From the NCBI GenBank assembly GCA_913057825.1, contig CAJXOW010000008.1, positions 1-64,000 on the forward strand: DNA of 64,000 nucleotides. Reading direction: 5' to 3'. Both the position numbers and the translations under genes were made by a program. The notes beneath the pieces are model-generated. The model was not told the DNA's origin, searched no databases, and worked only from the letters and a program-made list of their open reading frames with translations. The DNA is from an uncultured Balneolaceae bacterium (GTDB lineage: Bacteria > Bacteroidota > Rhodothermia > Balneolales > Balneolaceae). This document shows positions 25,593-34,500 of this stretch, piece after piece. The stretch's first letter is position 1. Every line of letters begins with the position of its first letter.

Positions 25593-27140
25593 TCACGCCG
25601 CCGAATTCCGACCGAATATCACATCGAATTTATCCTGCGGAGTATCATAAATGTGCAGCACACCGCATTGAGCGTATTGGATCGGTTCCTCCGTGATTTT
25701 AATTCTACGAAATCCCGAGCGGCGACGGAACTCCTTTTTCACTTCGTCCATGTCAATACTGCCACGAGTGATAATACCGTCATGCATGTACAGCGACACT
25801 TGACCCGCAAACAGATCATACGCTGTTTTCAGGTATAGCGCCTCGTAGCCCTGCAAGGCGTGAGCCACTTTCTGCCGCTTGGAGGCATCCGACTTCCAAC
25901 GAGATTTACCGACCACATTGATCAATTGCTGATGATTTGCCGATTCTTCCAATGAGTCCACGGCCAAATCCTGTGCTTTCTTCATCACCCGATTATAGGA
26001 TTGGATCCAGTTGTCGTTTAGCACCCCTTCTGTCCTGGATTTACTGCCGATAATCTGCCGTGCGCTGCATTTGTAGTAAGAATTCATCGGGGCTCCATAC
26101 GCCTTCGATAGCAGCAGTCCCTTTGCCTGTTTCGGGGAAATACCGTGCCGATGAAGCATATCCTTGCGCATCCGCTCGGGATCGTTGTTGTAATAGCCCA
26201 AGATCACGGGCCGCAGGATATCATCGTCACCTAAATCTAACGACTGGTTATTCAAAAGTATAAAATTGTGCAAAAACGTCGGATGGGCATTGGAAATATC
26301 ATATTCCCAATAATCCATCCCATTGAGCATCAGATGCCGAATCACCTTGCGGCAATTTTGGGGATTGACGCCCGAATAGGTGATGCGGCCTGAGGTGGTC
26401 TCTCGGCCTTGGATCGGCAATATGCCCACCCCGTCTTTAATATTTCGGATGGCCAATAACATCTGAAATGCCTGATGTTGAATTTGAAGTAGTTCACCAG
26501 TATCCAGTTGATCGGGGTTTATCCCATTTTTCTGAAAGATTTTGTCCACATCAGCAGGTGGTTTGAGTCGGGCGGATCCACCCCAGCGGCTCTCCACCAA
26601 TTCTCGGACGTAGAAAAATCCTTTTTTGAGCAATTGGGCGTTCACCTCGAGGCAAGTCGGCCCATCGATACCCAATTTGGCAGAAGTGCCGTTGATGTCC
26701 AGGCTGGCCACGCCTTTTCTCTGGGTATTTGGATTGTAGGTATCAGCATTTAATAGGTTATTATCCTGGATCACTGTGTCCTGGAACTCCCAGACGGCTT
26801 TGTATATCTGGGGTTTGAACTGGTATCCTGCCGTGGTGCCTTTTCGGATCAATTCACCTGTGTTCTTATCATATGTGGGTGGCTGGTAGCCCATTTTCCT
26901 GTCCATAATCAGATCCCTGATCTGCTGATCTTTGCTCTTAAACAAGTTCCTCAGTTCCTTTCGGCTAAATGATAGCAGGTTGTTATCAAATCGGTGTCGC
27001 CGATGCCAAGGATGAGTATAATTCTGGCGGATCAATCGGGCGGCATTTCGGATTTTTTCATTCCCGTATTCTCCCAGTTCGGGGATCCAGTTCAGCAGAA
27101 TCTCCGTGAATTGTTTCTGGTATGGTAATTTCTTCTTCAC
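25593..27140 (-). CDS. Divergent family-A DNA polymerase-like protein
   Basis: This 515-residue protein (GTG start) shows the polymerase-I palm motifs in order. TSGRITYSGVNPQNC (249-263) parallels the TATGR...NLQN block. Motif A is YDISNAH (Asp281). Motif B is KQAKGLLLSKAYG (337-349). QGYEALYLK (430-438) matches the QGTAADI helix, and motif C is YMHDGII with His453-Asp454. There is no 3'-5' exonuclease domain, and the first ~240 residues are unrelated to PolI and may hold a priming or origin-binding function. It is much shorter than PolI. I infer a dedicated replication polymerase of the element. Confidence 0.75.
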   Translation of the reverse strand: MKKKLPYQKQFTEILLNWIPELGEYGNEKIRNAARLIRQNYTHPWHRRHRFDNNLLSFSRKELRNLFKSKDQQIRDLIMDRKMGYQPPTYDKNTGELIRKGTTAGYQFKPQIYKAVWEFQDTVIQDNNLLNADTYNPNTQRKGVASLDINGTSAKLGIDGPTCLEVNAQLLKKGFFYVRELVESRWGGSARLKPPADVDKIFQKNGINPDQLDTGELLQIQHQAFQMLLAIRNIKDGVGILPIQGRETTSGRITYSGVNPQNCRKVIRHLMLNGMDYWEYDISNAHPTFLHNFILLNNQSLDLGDDDILRPVILGYYNNDPERMRKDMLHRHGISPKQAKGLLLSKAYGAPMNSYYKCSARQIIGSKSRTEGVLNDNWIQSYNRVMKKAQDLAVDSLEESANHQQLINVVGKSRWKSDASKRQKVAHALQGYEALYLKTAYDLFAGQVSLYMHDGIITRGSIDMDEVKKEFRRRSGFRRIKITEEPIQYAQCGVLHIYDTPQDKFDVIFGRNSAA

Positions 27141-28301
27141 GCGTGCGCGTATTATAATTTTTTATGTATTTCTTTTTTCTTCCACCAACTAACACACAAC
27201 CACACCACACACCAACCACAGAACCCACGACACAACGACCGCAGCGGGGGGATAGTGGCATAATGGGCTTCACTTAAAATCCCTATGATCCTATCATATA
27301 AGGGATTTTAGGCGGTTTATCGATTCCGACAGAACCTTTTTTCGCCTTCTCTCGCCTGCAGGGCATATGATCCCATTACATCTGAACATAATTTGATGTA
27401 TACAGGCGTGGGAATGGACGGTCGGAGTTGTCGGAAATTTAAGGAACCATCAAGGTCGGCTTCTTCATCAACATGTTAAAACGGAATTGAGCTTTGGGTT
27501 ATTTCCAGCCAATCCCTGAAGGTGGCATTGATCGCCATTGATCGCTGACGCGACATAAATCTGCTGTGGCATGTAGCGGCTGTTACTCGAATATATATAA
27601 CTACGATCCCACTAGTTATCATGGCGTCTTCCATATACAGGTAACCATAATCTATTACCAAAATGTTTGAAACACCATATCGTATCAATTGAATAAATTT
27701 ATTATCAAAAACGACCACTATTCATTTATACATCTTTTACTTTCATACATTCGCATATTCTCGCAGACTATCATACTATATATTTCGTAATTTATATTTT
27801 TATTTGGAGATTTTTTGTCCCTTATTTAAAGATTATAAGCTGCGATCAAAATTAAATTTCAATTTCATTCCCACCCCAACCTTCCATTTTTGCTGTAAGT
27901 ACTTTTATTATAACATAATTCACCAATATCCCCGCATATAAAGTACTATGGGCTATTATACTTTTCATATAAGTGAGCGGTCTTACCATATTCTTTTGTA
28001 AAATAATTTGATCTTTATAAGAACAACTTCTTTATATTAAACTTTATCTTGCTAAGAGTAGATATATATTTTTATTTAATTTGACAAGATATCCAACTAT
28101 CGATATATTTAAGTGTCTTGAAAAATGTAATAGTGATAATTCATCATTTCATTCTGTGAAATTAAATAAATCAATCTTCAATTTCGAATGGATTTAACCA
28201 TTCATTCCATATTTTGTAAAGGTTATGAGCTCAAATAATCTTCCATATTCATTCAAAACTTGCATAATCACTGAACAAACAAAAATCAAACTCTGAATAC
28301 C
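27141..28301. other. Long gene-free region between polymerase-like gene and plus-strand operon
   Basis: About 1.16 kb without a convincing gene. It starts with alternating CACGCGTGCGCGT at the GTG start of the polymerase-like gene, then a tract almost devoid of G on the plus strand (about 27180-27235, rich in ACC/CAC). Next is a strong imperfect hairpin TAAAATCCCTATGAT (27275-27289) with 27293-27310. The last ~580 bp (27719-28301) are extremely AT-rich. An 80-codon frame at 27476-27718 looks spurious. The region has the features expected of an origin or divergent promoter block. Confidence 0.45.
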
Positions 28302-28721
28302 ATGGATACACTAAAAGAAAGACCGACTTTGAAATTTGACGAGTTGAAGTTTCACGTTCTCAACCCGAATCTGCCGCGAGAAGATGACGAGGCTTTCGTC
28401 TTCGAAGGTGATTTTTGGGAAGTCAACGAGTGGCTCCAAAATGCCGAGTATGACGAATTAGAAGAGCTCGGGGTAGGAGTTACGACATCGGATGATGATC
28501 ACTACTTCGGAGGTATGTATGCGCAAGAATGTGTTCACTGGATGGAAACTTTCCATGAATACTTAAATATGCATGAAGACCCTGAGTTCGATTACGAGCA
28601 AATATCAGAAATGGTTGATTTGGATGCGGCTAGTTTAGGCCTTCAAATCAACATCTACCGACGAAATAAATTCCAAAAAGATGACTCAGTCTTCAATGAA
28701 TTTTACACGATTTTTGACTAA
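28302..28721 (+). CDS. Acidic hypothetical protein (139 aa)
   Basis: A very acidic soluble protein rich in Glu/Asp and aromatic residues (EDDEAFVFEGDFWEVNEWL, ATSLGL-like C-terminus). It starts the plus-strand unit 28302-32342, likely one operon with short gaps. Strongly acidic small proteins of mobile elements can be DNA mimics, for example anti-restriction proteins, and the composition fits that idea; nothing else supports it. Family not recognised. Confidence 0.5.
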   Translation: MDTLKERPTLKFDELKFHVLNPNLPREDDEAFVFEGDFWEVNEWLQNAEYDELEELGVGVTTSDDDHYFGGMYAQECVHWMETFHEYLNMHEDPEFDYEQISEMVDLDAASLGLQINIYRRNKFQKDDSVFNEFYTIFD

Positions 28722-28768
28722 ACCGCTCATTCATCTCACAATCACTAATCATAAAATCTCCTAATGTT

Positions 28769-29263
28769 ATGACACCACTTAATACTCCAACTGTTAATAA
28801 TAAGTTGCTTAACCGATACGGAAAGCAGATCCAACAAATCAGCTGGCAGAAATACTACCGTTATTGCCGACTCTGCTTGATCGGAAATGATCCCTTTCAA
28901 GTGCCTGAGTCCGTTAACAAACGACTAAAGCGGGAACATAACGTAGATGTGCTTCCGATGCTTTACGTAATCGAAGGAAGTAGAAACATGGATACGGGCG
29001 ATCTTAACGCAGAAGTTCCCAATAGTCTAGTCTACACTTATCATTTCTTTCTGGCGGATACCTCAATCGCTGATATCCAATTGAAGGTAGACTGGGAGGC
29101 AACTTTCAAATTTCATGACTTCGCATCTAAAAAGATGTTATTCCCCCTTGATGGTCAGATTGAATGGATTGATGCCAAAAAGGATGATCCCGAAGAATCT
29201 GATCTTAACGAAGTTGCCAGCTTTGTAAGAGACGATATAAAGAATCACGGCTTCATTCGCTAA
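28769..29263 (+). CDS. Hypothetical protein, island paralogue family member 3
   Basis: A 164-residue protein related to 12867-13418 and 13458-14054. It carries RYGKQIQQISWQKYYRYC, the Pro turn (DPFQVP), DVLPMLYVIEG, then PNSLVYTYHFFLADTSIAD, FASKKMLFP and the terminal KNHGFIR. It has the same order and spacing of motifs but lies 15 kb away and on the other strand. Second gene of the plus-strand operon preceding the DUF3631 ATPase. The role is unknown; linkage to replication genes hints at replication or copy control. Confidence 0.6.
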   Translation: MTPLNTPTVNNKLLNRYGKQIQQISWQKYYRYCRLCLIGNDPFQVPESVNKRLKREHNVDVLPMLYVIEGSRNMDTGDLNAEVPNSLVYTYHFFLADTSIADIQLKVDWEATFKFHDFASKKMLFPLDGQIEWIDAKKDDPEESDLNEVASFVRDDIKNHGFIR

Positions 29264-29367
29264 CTATCGCGAAACGAATGTTGTCCTTCAAAACCACAAA
29301 AAAACCACTGTTATGAACTTTTCTTCAACAATTCTAAATAAAATTCGAAATAAAAATCAGAAATATC

Positions 29368-30558
29368 ATGAACAGCACAAACCCCAACAAGAATAATCAC
29401 GTTCGTAATAATGGAAATACTAACCCCCAAGCCAATCCGAAGGTAACTTACACTTCGGACGCCTTCTCCCACCTTTTCTCCGAGACTACATCCTCCTCGG
29501 ATGGAGCGGATATCCAGACTCCACCCCCACCTGATGATGACGGTCAGAATCTGGTCAACGATATCAAGATCTGCCTGAACAGGCATCTGGTTTTACCTGA
29601 GCATGCGGACATCACCATTGCCCTCTGGATTATTCACACATACATATTCCGTCATTTCAAGGCTACACCCTACCTGCTTATTGATTCACCCTCGCACGAA
29701 TGCGGTAAGACTGATTTGTTGACGTGCTTGAAGCATCTTGCCAGTTCTACCAAGCAGACTTCGGATTTGTCAGTTGCGATTCTGTACCGTCTGATTGATG
29801 CCGAAGATCCCACCATACTGCTTGACGAAGGACGTGAGCTTCTTCGGAACAACAAAATCAGAAAGCTCTTTCGGGACGGATATAAGAAAGGTGGACAAGT
29901 ATTTCGCGCGAACGCCTCAAGTAAGACCCCCGAAGGATTTAACACCTTTTGCCCAAAGGCCATCGCTCAAATTGGACGCTATGATTCGGTACTTCTATCT
30001 CGTGGCATTGAAATCACGATGCAGCGGCACGACGATGCCGAGCTTGAAAATATTCAGGACTACCAGCATTTCGACCAATTGCGTGAACGAATTCAGCAGT
30101 GGACAGCTGCAAAAGTCCCTTCTATCGCAAACACCTCCGTTGATATGCCAGAAAAGATTAATGGGCGAAATGCTGAAATATGGACACCTCTCCTGCAAAT
30201 AGCTAATTACATAGGCACCCACATCGCAGATGAGGGGCAGGAAGCTGCCATAGAGCTAACCGAACGCAAATCAAGCCAACGAGAAGATACTCCAATTGAA
30301 CTGCTTCGTGATATCAAAAAGATATTTGAACACAAGGATTGCTATCGGATCTGGTCTAAAGATCTGGTTCGAGAATTGAAAGACCTGGACGAGGCTCCGT
30401 GGTCAGATATTCGCCTAACACCGTATAAGTTGGCCAAACGGGTTAGAGCTTTTCAAATAAGCTCCAAAAGCATGCGCATTAACGGTAGTGAAAAGATCAA
30501 GCGAGGCTATACGTGGGAAATGTTCAAAGATTCCTTTGACAATTATTTAGATGATTGA
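29368..30558 (+). CDS. DUF3631 P-loop ATPase, replication-associated
   Basis: A 396-residue protein. After a disordered Asn/Pro-rich N-terminus it has the DUF3631 core: a Walker A-like DSPSHECGKTDLL (106-118), Walker B TILLDEGREL (149-158), and GYKKGGQVFRANA (171-183) plus a sensor-like SRGIEITMQR. Such domains follow primase or helicase modules in phages and plasmids and are thought to be helicase-like ATPases. Here it is a separate protein with no fused primase. The C-terminal ~100 residues look like a winged-helix segment (DTPIELLRDIKKIFE, LTPYKLAKRVRAF). Confidence 0.75.
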   Translation: MNSTNPNKNNHVRNNGNTNPQANPKVTYTSDAFSHLFSETTSSSDGADIQTPPPPDDDGQNLVNDIKICLNRHLVLPEHADITIALWIIHTYIFRHFKATPYLLIDSPSHECGKTDLLTCLKHLASSTKQTSDLSVAILYRLIDAEDPTILLDEGRELLRNNKIRKLFRDGYKKGGQVFRANASSKTPEGFNTFCPKAIAQIGRYDSVLLSRGIEITMQRHDDAELENIQDYQHFDQLRERIQQWTAAKVPSIANTSVDMPEKINGRNAEIWTPLLQIANYIGTHIADEGQEAAIELTERKSSQREDTPIELLRDIKKIFEHKDCYRIWSKDLVRELKDLDEAPWSDIRLTPYKLAKRVRAFQISSKSMRINGSEKIKRGYTWEMFKDSFDNYLDD

Positions 30559-30602
30559 CGGGAAATAGTTACAACTAATCTTAAATCAAATCAAAAAAAG
30601 TT

Positions 30603-31100
30603 ATGAACGAAATAAGCATTAAAACCGTAAATCGAAAGGTTCAAATATCAGAAAGTTTGCTAGACACTTATTTCATTCCCATCAACGGGGTTTCTGATAA
30701 GGAAACCTATATAGATAGGAATGATGGTGAGCCCTACACGCGAATAAGGGTCTCCAGGGATTTAGCCAATAACCTTCAAGAGGAAAAGCAAATTTGGGAA
30801 CATATCAAAAAGAATGATGAATACATTAAAATTTCCTCGCTTGATTCGGATACCTACAATCACATTTTCGAGGAGTTTCTCTACGATGATTGGAATGAAG
30901 TGTTGGATAAATCATTCTTCAGTCAAATCGAACAGGCAAAAATCCATTATACACTGAAAGGATACGCACGGGATACCCTAAAACTTCTTGAAGAACCAAT
31001 GCGGAGGAAAGCCAAATCATTTATACGCAATAGAGCCAAACAGGTATTTAATGAGAAGTTAAAAGACCAACTCCTAATTGTTGAATGGAAAGACGAATAA
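30603..31100 (+). CDS. Hypothetical protein (165 aa)
   Basis: A basic, helical protein with a conserved-looking core DSDTYNHIFEEFLYDDWNEV and a C-terminal Arg/Lys-rich helix (RRKAKSFIRNRAKQVFNEKL) that may bind nucleic acid. It is 44 bp after the DUF3631 gene. No known family is recognised. Its position suggests an accessory replication or regulation role. Confidence 0.5.
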   Translation: MNEISIKTVNRKVQISESLLDTYFIPINGVSDKETYIDRNDGEPYTRIRVSRDLANNLQEEKQIWEHIKKNDEYIKISSLDSDTYNHIFEEFLYDDWNEVLDKSFFSQIEQAKIHYTLKGYARDTLKLLEEPMRRKAKSFIRNRAKQVFNEKLKDQLLIVEWKDE

Positions 31101-31148
31101 ACCCTGGATTTGTCTAATAATCATAATCTCGAAAATGTATGCAACACC

Positions 31149-31556
31149 ATGTACGTACGCATTCCTGTAAAACCAACATATCCGAATATTAGAAAACACG
31201 CTGGACGGGGTGTAATCCATACCGATTGGGACATCAAAGAAGAGATTGGTTTCGCGAGGCACAGCCACATGGAGGATTACCTTCAATTGATTGCCGATTT
31301 ATTCGATCACGATAAAAGCGGCAACAAAGCATTCTACGTCATTCATTTTTATCCGTTTGAAGAGAACAGTAATTACATGCTCTTCTGTTACCTGAAATTT
31401 GAAGAATTCGCCCGACTGCTTCCGTTGTACGAAAATATGATTAACCAGGCAGAATTGCCATGTGAATTTCGTATCCCCGTGGATAACATAGCAAAAACGG
31501 AATTGGCAGTCGCTGACAAATTTATTTGCAAAAACAATTTCGATTTCATCATATAA
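31149..31556 (+). CDS. Hypothetical protein (135 aa)
   Basis: The frame is open from a TTG at 31110; the ATG at 31149 (MYVRIPVKPT) is preferred. A compact alpha/beta protein with two aromatic strand blocks (AFYVIHFYPFEENSNYML, CEFRIPVDNIAKT) and a central helix. No motif of known function. It lies in the same orientation as its neighbours, 48 bp after the previous stop. Confidence 0.5.
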   Translation: MYVRIPVKPTYPNIRKHAGRGVIHTDWDIKEEIGFARHSHMEDYLQLIADLFDHDKSGNKAFYVIHFYPFEENSNYMLFCYLKFEEFARLLPLYENMINQAELPCEFRIPVDNIAKTELAVADKFICKNNFDFII

Positions 31557-31619
31557 TCCGACGGTTAAATTGTCTCAAATTGAATTTGCCCAGTTATATC
31601 ATTCGTGACCTAACCAAAT

Positions 31620-32342
31620 ATGTTCATTCTAACCAACACAAATATAATCTATATGGAAAAAGCTACAGAACGAAACAGGATCAGATATAAAAATCTGACT
31701 ATCGTTCAACATCATCGTCTAAAATCTTTTAACAAAGGCTTTTGCATTGGGAATAGTGATACGGTCTACGTATCACCTGCTATCTTCAGTCTCCTTCATT
31801 CCGATTTCGAAATTACATTTGATAATCTCGAAGTGGTTGAGGTACCCGATACGGGCGACGAGGATATTGAACGAGCTATTGATAATCATTTACATGCAAC
31901 TACAAAAGAGGGGCCTTATTCAGATTTTTGGAATGCGTTAGACGGTCGTATCTCCTTGTACGAATTTGATAAGTTGGAAGTATTCGGATGCCCGCAAACG
32001 TTGGCAGAGTCCGATCAATCCCAGATTTACGACATGCTGCGCAAAGAACTTTTCCGACATTTTAATAAGATAGGGGCCGAGGCCGTATTCTGGTTATATT
32101 CGGCGGATCCCTTTGCAAGTGGCCGATACGTGGCATGGTGGTTTACCAGTTACAATAAGTCGTCATTCCAAACCGCTTGGATGTCACTACTATCGGTCGC
32201 TTTAGAGGAGAAACTTAATTTCTATCATGAATTCCAACTTCCGAATCCAGAAATGGAGCTGTTTTTCCAAGCCGATCTTTTGTTACCTGAAGATCCCCAC
32301 GGAATCGAAATTTTCGATAGATCATCGGTCAATATTTCATAA
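31620..32342 (+). CDS. Hypothetical protein (240 aa)
   Basis: Last gene of the plus-strand operon. The longest start gives MFILTNTNII; MEKATERNRI at 31653 is a good alternative. It is an acidic alpha/beta protein with aromatic-rich segments (AVFWLYSADPFASGRYVAWW) and no signal peptide or catalytic signature. A GC-rich hairpin 67 bp downstream may end the transcript. Not recognised. Confidence 0.5.
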   Translation: MFILTNTNIIYMEKATERNRIRYKNLTIVQHHRLKSFNKGFCIGNSDTVYVSPAIFSLLHSDFEITFDNLEVVEVPDTGDEDIERAIDNHLHATTKEGPYSDFWNALDGRISLYEFDKLEVFGCPQTLAESDQSQIYDMLRKELFRHFNKIGAEAVFWLYSADPFASGRYVAWWFTSYNKSSFQTAWMSLLSVALEEKLNFYHEFQLPNPEMELFFQADLLLPEDPHGIEIFDRSSVNIS

Positions 32343-32408
32343 GGCAGTTACCAATATTATGCTCACTATTGATCGTAACTGATTTTAAAGGTAACATCTT
32401 GCTCCCTC

Positions 32409-32432
32409 GAGTGTGGCTGTTTTCAGCTACTC
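32409..32432 (+). terminator. Candidate terminator hairpin
   Basis: GAGT and GCTG pair with CAGC and ACTC around a TTTT loop, downstream of the plus-strand operon ending at 32342. There is no clear T-run after it. The rest of the gap up to 32577 has no gene. Confidence 0.35.
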
Positions 32433-32577
32433 TCAAACGCACCGTGATTACAACTTGACGAACGACTGCAAAAAATCCCCTGATGCGGGATAGATACTGC
32501 CGTGTAGGTTGAAAAAAGAAGACGAAACGGTATCACCAGCCGCAAAAGAACTAGAAAAAAGGTGGCCGTCAATCCGA

Positions 32578-33003
32578 CTAGTGGTAACGGTATCGGGCGA
32601 CGAGCTGCCAATAGGTAGCAGCATCGATGCGGCTAACCCTTAAGACGGGCTGAGGTGAAGGAGTGCTTATATCAGAGGGAGTTATAAAGCCTTGTTTGTC
32701 TTTTCCCTGTTCACGCTTAACGCGGTCAAGTTCCGATTGCAGAATTTTTGGCGTATCGGCGAAGGTATTTACGATACCTTTCTTAATCCATGCATCTAAA
32801 GTGGGACGACTAATATCAAGCTCTTTGGCCACGTCTTGCTTGTCCATTAGATAGTTTTTCGGCTGGCTTCGAAGTTTCTCGTATTTGTCTTTCAATTCCT
32901 GGAAGGCCTCCTCAATCAGCTCATCACCTTCATTGTAAAGCGCCCTAGCTCGTTCCTTGAGCCGTTTGCCACGCCGAAATTTTTCCTCGGGATCCCGATT
33001 CAT
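32578..33003 (-). CDS. Excisionase/HTH-type protein
   Basis: A 141-residue protein with an N-terminal charged coiled coil (about residues 8-50) followed by a helix-turn-helix: YLMDKQDVAKELDISRPTLD then AWIKKGIVNTF. This is the winged-HTH pattern of excisionases and DNA-binding proteins with an xis-like domain. It is divergent from the integrase with 139 bp between the starts, the classical arrangement of a recombination directionality factor next to its integrase. The C-terminus (about 100-141) is unassigned. Confidence 0.65.
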   Translation of the reverse strand: MNRDPEEKFRRGKRLKERARALYNEGDELIEEAFQELKDKYEKLRSQPKNYLMDKQDVAKELDISRPTLDAWIKKGIVNTFADTPKILQSELDRVKREQGKDKQGFITPSDISTPSPQPVLRVSRIDAATYWQLVARYRYH

Positions 33004-33142
33004 TTGATAAAGCTATTGACTTTTACGCCCAGATTCTGGAGTACTGCCTAAACCGACGGCAGCTACCAAAAATATATGAATTTGCATTGCAACTATTAAA
33101 TCACACGTACAACCTAACAAACATCAAAAGGAGGAATTCATT

Positions 33143-34294
33143 ATGGCATCATGCTGTGGCCCTTATCAATACGACAGTGGAACCTATTACATTCGCTGGA
33201 CAGACCGTAATCGCTCCAGCCGACAACACATTCGCGAGTCGCTGAAGACCAAAGATTCTGAAACAGCTAAAGATCTGATGAGAAGGCTAAAATACCGTTA
33301 TTTTATCGAGGAAACCCATGATCCGTGGACGAAAAAACACTACGAAAAACACAAATCCACCCTCGAAGAACCGCTGCTCTTCGAAGCAGTTGAGGAGTAC
33401 ATAAGCTACAAACAAACTTCGAGGGGAGCCGATAGCTGGGGAGATATCCACTCGAAGACGGGCAAATCGATCTTAACCAATTTTGCCGACTTTGTAGGAG
33501 CGGATAAACGACTCGACCAAATTACTAAAGAAGATATCGGGGACTTTCTGCACCGTGACGGCATCAATTCTGACCACACGCGGCTTACCTATCATCGGGA
33601 TATTCGGGCATTTTTCAACTGGTCGAAAAAGCAAGGATTCATCGAAACCATTCCTGATTTTAAACCGAAAAAGCCTCAACAGGATGAGCCCAAGGATCTG
33701 ACCACCCAGCAGTTGCTCAGCATCTGCAACTATCACCTGACGAAACTGAATAGAAATATCCAAAAAGGCTACGTCCAAAAGGACAAAACCACTCATTGGA
33801 TGCCACTTGCTTGGTGGCTGCTTGCACGGACGGGACTGCGACCAGGCGAACTCTTCCAACTGAAAACATCTCATATCGATTTGGAGGAGGGAATTATCAA
33901 AGTGGGAGTGGATTTTATCACCAAAGTCCGCAAAACACGGGGGGTTCCCATCCTCGGTAACGCCCGTCAGATTTTGGAGCTACTACTTGACGAGGAGGTA
34001 AGAAGGCAAGATCGATACATGGCCAAAAGCAATCTGCTTCTTGGCCGAGAGGGCAAACAGGCGCAACGCCGCTTGTCCGACAAGTTCCGTGAAGCCCGAC
34101 GGGCAGTACTTCCCGAAAAAGATTTTAATTTGTATCATTTAAAGGATACGTTTGCTGTGTGGTTTTTTACCGAACAAACCGAGTTTCATAGCGATCACGT
34201 ACTGCTACAGCTCATGGGAATTCTGGGCCATTCGGAGGTCGAGACGACGCGCCGATACCTGAATCTGGATCCGTATAATTTGACAAAAATATAA
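33143..34294 (+). CDS. Tyrosine recombinase (integrase) next to tRNA-Arg
   Basis: A 383-residue integrase with a strong AAAGGAGG ribosome site ahead of the ATG, unusual for this window. An N-terminal Arm-type DNA-binding part (YIRWTDRNRSSRQHIRESLK) is followed by a core-binding domain (about 100-180) and a catalytic domain: Arg in ARTGLRPGELF, Lys in VRKTRGVPIL, box II YHLKDTFAV, His in GILGHSEVE, and Tyr in TTRRYLNL. Box II normally reads HxLR; here it is YHLK, so the second arginine is lysine. It ends 81 bp before the tRNA, marking this as the right end of the island. Confidence 0.88.
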   Translation: MASCCGPYQYDSGTYYIRWTDRNRSSRQHIRESLKTKDSETAKDLMRRLKYRYFIEETHDPWTKKHYEKHKSTLEEPLLFEAVEEYISYKQTSRGADSWGDIHSKTGKSILTNFADFVGADKRLDQITKEDIGDFLHRDGINSDHTRLTYHRDIRAFFNWSKKQGFIETIPDFKPKKPQQDEPKDLTTQQLLSICNYHLTKLNRNIQKGYVQKDKTTHWMPLAWWLLARTGLRPGELFQLKTSHIDLEEGIIKVGVDFITKVRKTRGVPILGNARQILELLLDEEVRRQDRYMAKSNLLLGREGKQAQRRLSDKFREARRAVLPEKDFNLYHLKDTFAVWFFTEQTEFHSDHVLLQLMGILGHSEVETTRRYLNLDPYNLTKI

Positions 34295-34375
34295 CTTTAC
34301 ACAGATTCGTAATTTTCCGATATTGTTGCCGTTATGTTGTCGGTCTTAGGAGCCAAAATTCCTAAGATCCCCTAC

Positions 34376-34449
34376 GCGCCCGTAGCTCAACTGGATAGAG
34401 CGTTTGGCTTCGGACCAAAAGGTTGAGGGTTCGAATCCTTCCGGGCGTG
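34376..34449 (+). tRNA. tRNA-Arg (anticodon TCG)
   Basis: A full cloverleaf can be drawn. The acceptor GCGCCCG pairs with CGGGCGT, and the D-arm is GCTC...GAGC. The anticodon stem TTTGG/CCAAA has loop CTTCGGA and anticodon TCG at 34410-34412. The T-arm is GAGGG TTCGAAT CCTTC. CCA is not encoded. Its 5' end faces the integrase and its 3' end faces the chromosome, the opposite of the usual integration at a tRNA 3' end. Confidence 0.95.
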
Positions 34450-34455
34450 CTTTTT

Positions 34456-34500
34456 GTAAAACCCCTGTATGGCTGGGTTATAGCCGGACAGGGGTTTTAC
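34456..34500 (+). terminator. Strong hairpin after tRNA-Arg
   Basis: GTAAAACCCCTGT (34456-34468) and its exact complement at 34488-34500 form a 13-bp stem with a further GGCT/AGCC inner stem. It follows the tRNA by 6 bp, with a T5 run preceding it and TATTTT after it. Likely the tRNA terminator, probably working in both directions. A second hairpin (34544-34571) follows. Confidence 0.75.

Noticed and set aside
27476-27718. 80-codon minus-strand frame
   Set aside because: No plausible domain, odd composition and low-complexity surroundings; treated as non-coding.
1-34294. Prophage or conjugative element
   Set aside because: No capsid, portal, terminase, relaxase or type IV secretion genes are visible, so plasmid-like island is the safer description.
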